Below, piece after piece: positions 21,876-23,772 of a stretch of DNA of 23,772 bases (position 1 is its first letter; each line of letters opens with the position of its first letter). Under the pieces are notes generated by a model. The model was not told the DNA's origin, ran no database searches, and saw nothing but the letters and a program-made list of their open reading frames with translations. A program made the position numbers and the translations under genes. Origin of the DNA: JBGCED01 sp045106055 (lineage in GTDB: Bacteria; Pseudomonadota; Alphaproteobacteria; CBDDJK01); the NCBI GenBank assembly GCA_045106055.1, contig JBGCED010000059.1, forward strand, positions 1 through 23,772, written 5' to 3'.

Positions 21876-22547
21876 TCAATCAACCGACATGCCAGCGGTG
21901 ACATCTTCGTCTGGCGTGACATCCAGCACCATTGCACGGCCTGTAATTTCAACCTTTGCTTTGCAATTTTGCATGCAAGGCGCACCATCTTTTAAATTTG
22001 GAATATCAGGGCGGTCATCATCATAGAAATTATCAACATTCGGCATCTCAATTTGCGCAAAATTATCTTGATCAAGCGCCAAATCCCAATCATCAATGAC
22101 ATCATTCATCACCAAAATATAGGCGCTGATCGCATAAACCTCGTCTGCGGTCAAAGATTGAGAATGCCCAAACGGCATTGCCCGATAAATATAATCAAAC
22201 AGGGTCGAAGCATAAGGCCAATAAGAACCAATTGTTTTTACAGGGCGTTCGGATTTCAAACTGTCATGCCCGCCCGCAAGCACAGGCCAGCGGTCAACCC
22301 CTTCGCCAAAATCACCATGGCAGCTGGCGCAATTATCTTCAAACAAGGTTTCCCCATCATTGGCGCTGCCACTGCCCACAGGAAGTCCCATCCCATCAGG
22401 GCGAATGTCAATATCCCAATGGGCAATTTCTGCGGGCAATGCTGTGCGCCCCAGCCCGTAATCCTCTGCATTTACAGTGCTAAGGCTGGCAATGCAGCCA
22501 ATGCCAATCACGCATAATGCACCATATTTAACCGCTAATTTCAACAT
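21876..22547 (-). CDS. soxD: SoxD-type cytochrome c subunit of sulfur dehydrogenase, one-haem form
   Basis: The haem subunit that takes electrons from SoxC during oxidation of SoxY-bound sulfur in the periplasm. The chosen start, ATG 22547, overlaps the soxC end by 20 nt and has GGAG 9 nt upstream; the frame continues to 22592 but without a ribosome site or signal. Of 223 residues, 1-27 are a signal peptide (ending VNA). GLGRTALPAEIAHWDIDIRP near 31-50, haem motif CASCH at 73-77, RWPVLAGGHDSL, GSYWPYASTLFDYIYRAMPFG with likely ligand Met124, and a C-terminal CMQNC motif (191-195) fit SoxD. The well-studied Paracoccus SoxD is a diheme protein of about 380 residues; this one lacks the second, class I cytochrome domain. 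Confidence 0.88.
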   Translation of the reverse strand: MLKLAVKYGALCVIGIGCIASLSTVNAEDYGLGRTALPAEIAHWDIDIRPDGMGLPVGSGSANDGETLFEDNCASCHGDFGEGVDRWPVLAGGHDSLKSERPVKTIGSYWPYASTLFDYIYRAMPFGHSQSLTADEVYAISAYILVMNDVIDDWDLALDQDNFAQIEMPNVDNFYDDDRPDIPNLKDGAPCMQNCKAKVEITGRAMVLDVTPDEDVTAGMSVD

Positions 22548-23772
22548 TTTCCACCACTCCATTTGCTGATAAAAGCCATGTTTGAATGGCATTATTATGA
22601 TAGATTGAATTCACACCCCGCACTTGGCGCAGCTGATCCTTTGTGGGCTGAATTGCGCCTGTTTCATCATAAGCGCGCGATTGCAGCAGCATAGAATCGC
22701 CATTCCAGTCAAAATTAAAATAAAAACGGGTGAGGCATTTATCCAAAACAGGGCCTGGCAATTCGGCTTGATGCCAATTTTTCCCGCCATCAAGCGTGAC
22801 ATCCACGCGGCTGATCTTACCATGACCAGACCAAGCAAGCCCGCTAATGATATTCTGCCCCTTATGTTTTACACTTTCATTTTGCGGGCTTGGCGCGGTG
22901 ATGACCGACTTTACATCCATCGGCCATGTAAAACGCCGCGCTTTGCCATTTGCCATCAAATCCGTATATTTTGATGTTTCCTCGCGCGCATGCCATGGCT
23001 GATCACCAACTTCAATGCGGCGAATCCATTTGATCCACATATTGCCTTCCCAGCCTGGCAGCACAAGCCGCGCGGGATAGCCCTGTTCTTTGCGAAGCGC
23101 TTCCCCATTCATGCTAAAGGCAATCAAGCAATCATCCATTGCCTTTTCAATCGGCACAGAACGATTCATGCCAGACGCATCCCCGCCTTCAACATGCAGC
23201 CATTTCCCTTTGGGTTTTACCCCGCATTGATCCAGCAGCGTTGATAATTTAACGCCGCTATAATGAACGCAATGGATCATGCCATGGGTGAATTGCGCGC
23301 CATTTAGCTGCGCACCGCGCCATTCCATACCGCTATTGGCGGCGCATTCCAGAAAATAAAATTTATTAACGCGCGGCAATCGCTTTAAATCTTCGATTGT
23401 AAAGACAAGCGGCTTTTCAACCATGCCGTGGATCATCAAGCGATAGCGTGTTGGATCAACATCAATCGCGCCTGCATGATGGCGTTCAAAACAAATGCCA
23501 TTTGGGGTTACAAAGCCGTCAAGCGCGTGAATGGGGGTAAAATTAACCGATGAAATCGGATCAGCGGTCAACCATGGCACGCTGCGGCGAATAACATCGC
23601 GTTCATAAGAAGATGGCATCCCATAAGGTGCAGCATCCACGGGATCGCCCAAATAATGCTGCCAATCGGGCAAATTCATAATTGCAGGATCAGGCTTTTG
23701 ATCCGCACGCAGCACACCGCCAGTGACCGCCATGCCGCCCAATCCAGCCCCTGCTGCCAGCCCTGTTTTAAG
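22528..23772 (-). CDS. soxC: SoxC, molybdenum subunit of sulfur dehydrogenase (N-terminus cut by window)
   Basis: A sulfite-oxidase-family molybdoenzyme subunit; with SoxD it oxidises the sulfane sulfur on SoxY. The frame is open to the right edge: 414 visible residues starting LKTGLAAGAGLGGMAVTGG, which looks like the hydrophobic part of a Tat signal, so the twin arginines and start codon lie just outside. The TTG or ATG at 23742 or 23733 is not the true start. YFLECAANSGMEWRG holds the molybdenum-ligand Cys143 (counted from the visible end). GGDASGMNRSVPIEKAMDD and the GYPARLVLPGWEGNMWIKWI stretch also match SoxC. The C-terminal 110 residues form the immunoglobulin-like dimerisation domain. 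soxD overlaps its end. Confidence 0.93.
   Translation of the reverse strand, partial: LKTGLAAGAGLGGMAVTGGVLRADQKPDPAIMNLPDWQHYLGDPVDAAPYGMPSSYERDVIRRSVPWLTADPISSVNFTPIHALDGFVTPNGICFERHHAGAIDVDPTRYRLMIHGMVEKPLVFTIEDLKRLPRVNKFYFLECAANSGMEWRGAQLNGAQFTHGMIHCVHYSGVKLSTLLDQCGVKPKGKWLHVEGGDASGMNRSVPIEKAMDDCLIAFSMNGEALRKEQGYPARLVLPGWEGNMWIKWIRRIEVGDQPWHAREETSKYTDLMANGKARRFTWPMDVKSVITAPSPQNESVKHKGQNIISGLAWSGHGKISRVDVTLDGGKNWHQAELPGPVLDKCLTRFYFNFDWNGDSMLLQSRAYDETGAIQPTKDQLRQVRGVNSIYHNNAIQTWLLSANGVVENVEISG

Noticed and set aside
22053..22517. 154-residue open frame on the plus strand opposite soxD
   Set aside because: It runs antisense to soxD, whose haem motif and signal peptide are clear; the product shows no domain.
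1..23772. tRNA, rRNA, riboswitch and insertion-sequence search by eye
   Set aside because: No cloverleaf with a GTTC-type T-loop and CCA end, no conserved rRNA strings and no transposase-like protein was seen; a preQ1 riboswitch ahead of the VUT transporter is excluded by the 4-nt gap. A covariance-model scan would be needed for certainty.

Overview
The window reads as chromosomal DNA of a free-living, probably marine alphaproteobacterium of moderate G+C. The evidence is a class I (archaeal-type) lysyl-tRNA synthetase, a glyQ-glyS-ppdK gene order, an alphaproteobacterial omega subunit, a periplasmic Sox sulfur dehydrogenase, TRAP- and Liv-type solute-binding proteins, and chemotaxis and flagellar genes. 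A SAR116-like lineage would fit, but that is a guess from gene content. I see no insertion sequences, phage genes, CRISPR array, tRNA or rRNA. The region looks like core genome rather than an island.

Layout. (1) 1-722, plus strand: the C-terminal end of UbiG, then a one-domain sugar-phosphate transferase. (2) 869-4780, minus strand: a Liv-type periplasmic binding protein followed 57 nt later by a large methyl-accepting chemotaxis protein, with no transporter genes nearby. (3) 5118-13714, plus strand: glyQ and glyS (ATGA overlap), ppdK, an MFS transporter, two small membrane proteins of unknown function and a threonine-aldolase-type PLP enzyme. (4) 13767-23772, all minus strand, read right to left: soxC (cut by the window edge), soxD, a periplasmic alpha/beta hydrolase and a cytochrome c, closed by a perfect 21-bp hairpin. 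Then come rpoZ, lysK, fliN, an orphan TRAP binding protein, a VUT-family queuosine-precursor transporter, queA and tgt.

How the genes work together. SoxC and SoxD form the molybdenum/haem sulfur dehydrogenase of thiosulfate oxidation. Here SoxD has only one haem domain, and a class I cytochrome c sits two genes downstream, so the normally two-domain SoxD may be split, with a hydrolase gene between the halves. VUT transporter, QueA and Tgt make a compact queuosine unit: import of a precursor base, insertion into tRNA, and addition of the cyclopentenyl precursor. The binding protein and chemoreceptor may be a two-part sensor.

The clearest unexplained sequence pattern is a set of short two-copy tandem duplications (periods 25, 21, 16, 15 and 12 bp), all within the first 6 kb and all at or near gene starts or stops. 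I found no convincing wholly new system. The split SoxD and the binding protein-chemoreceptor pair are the best leads.
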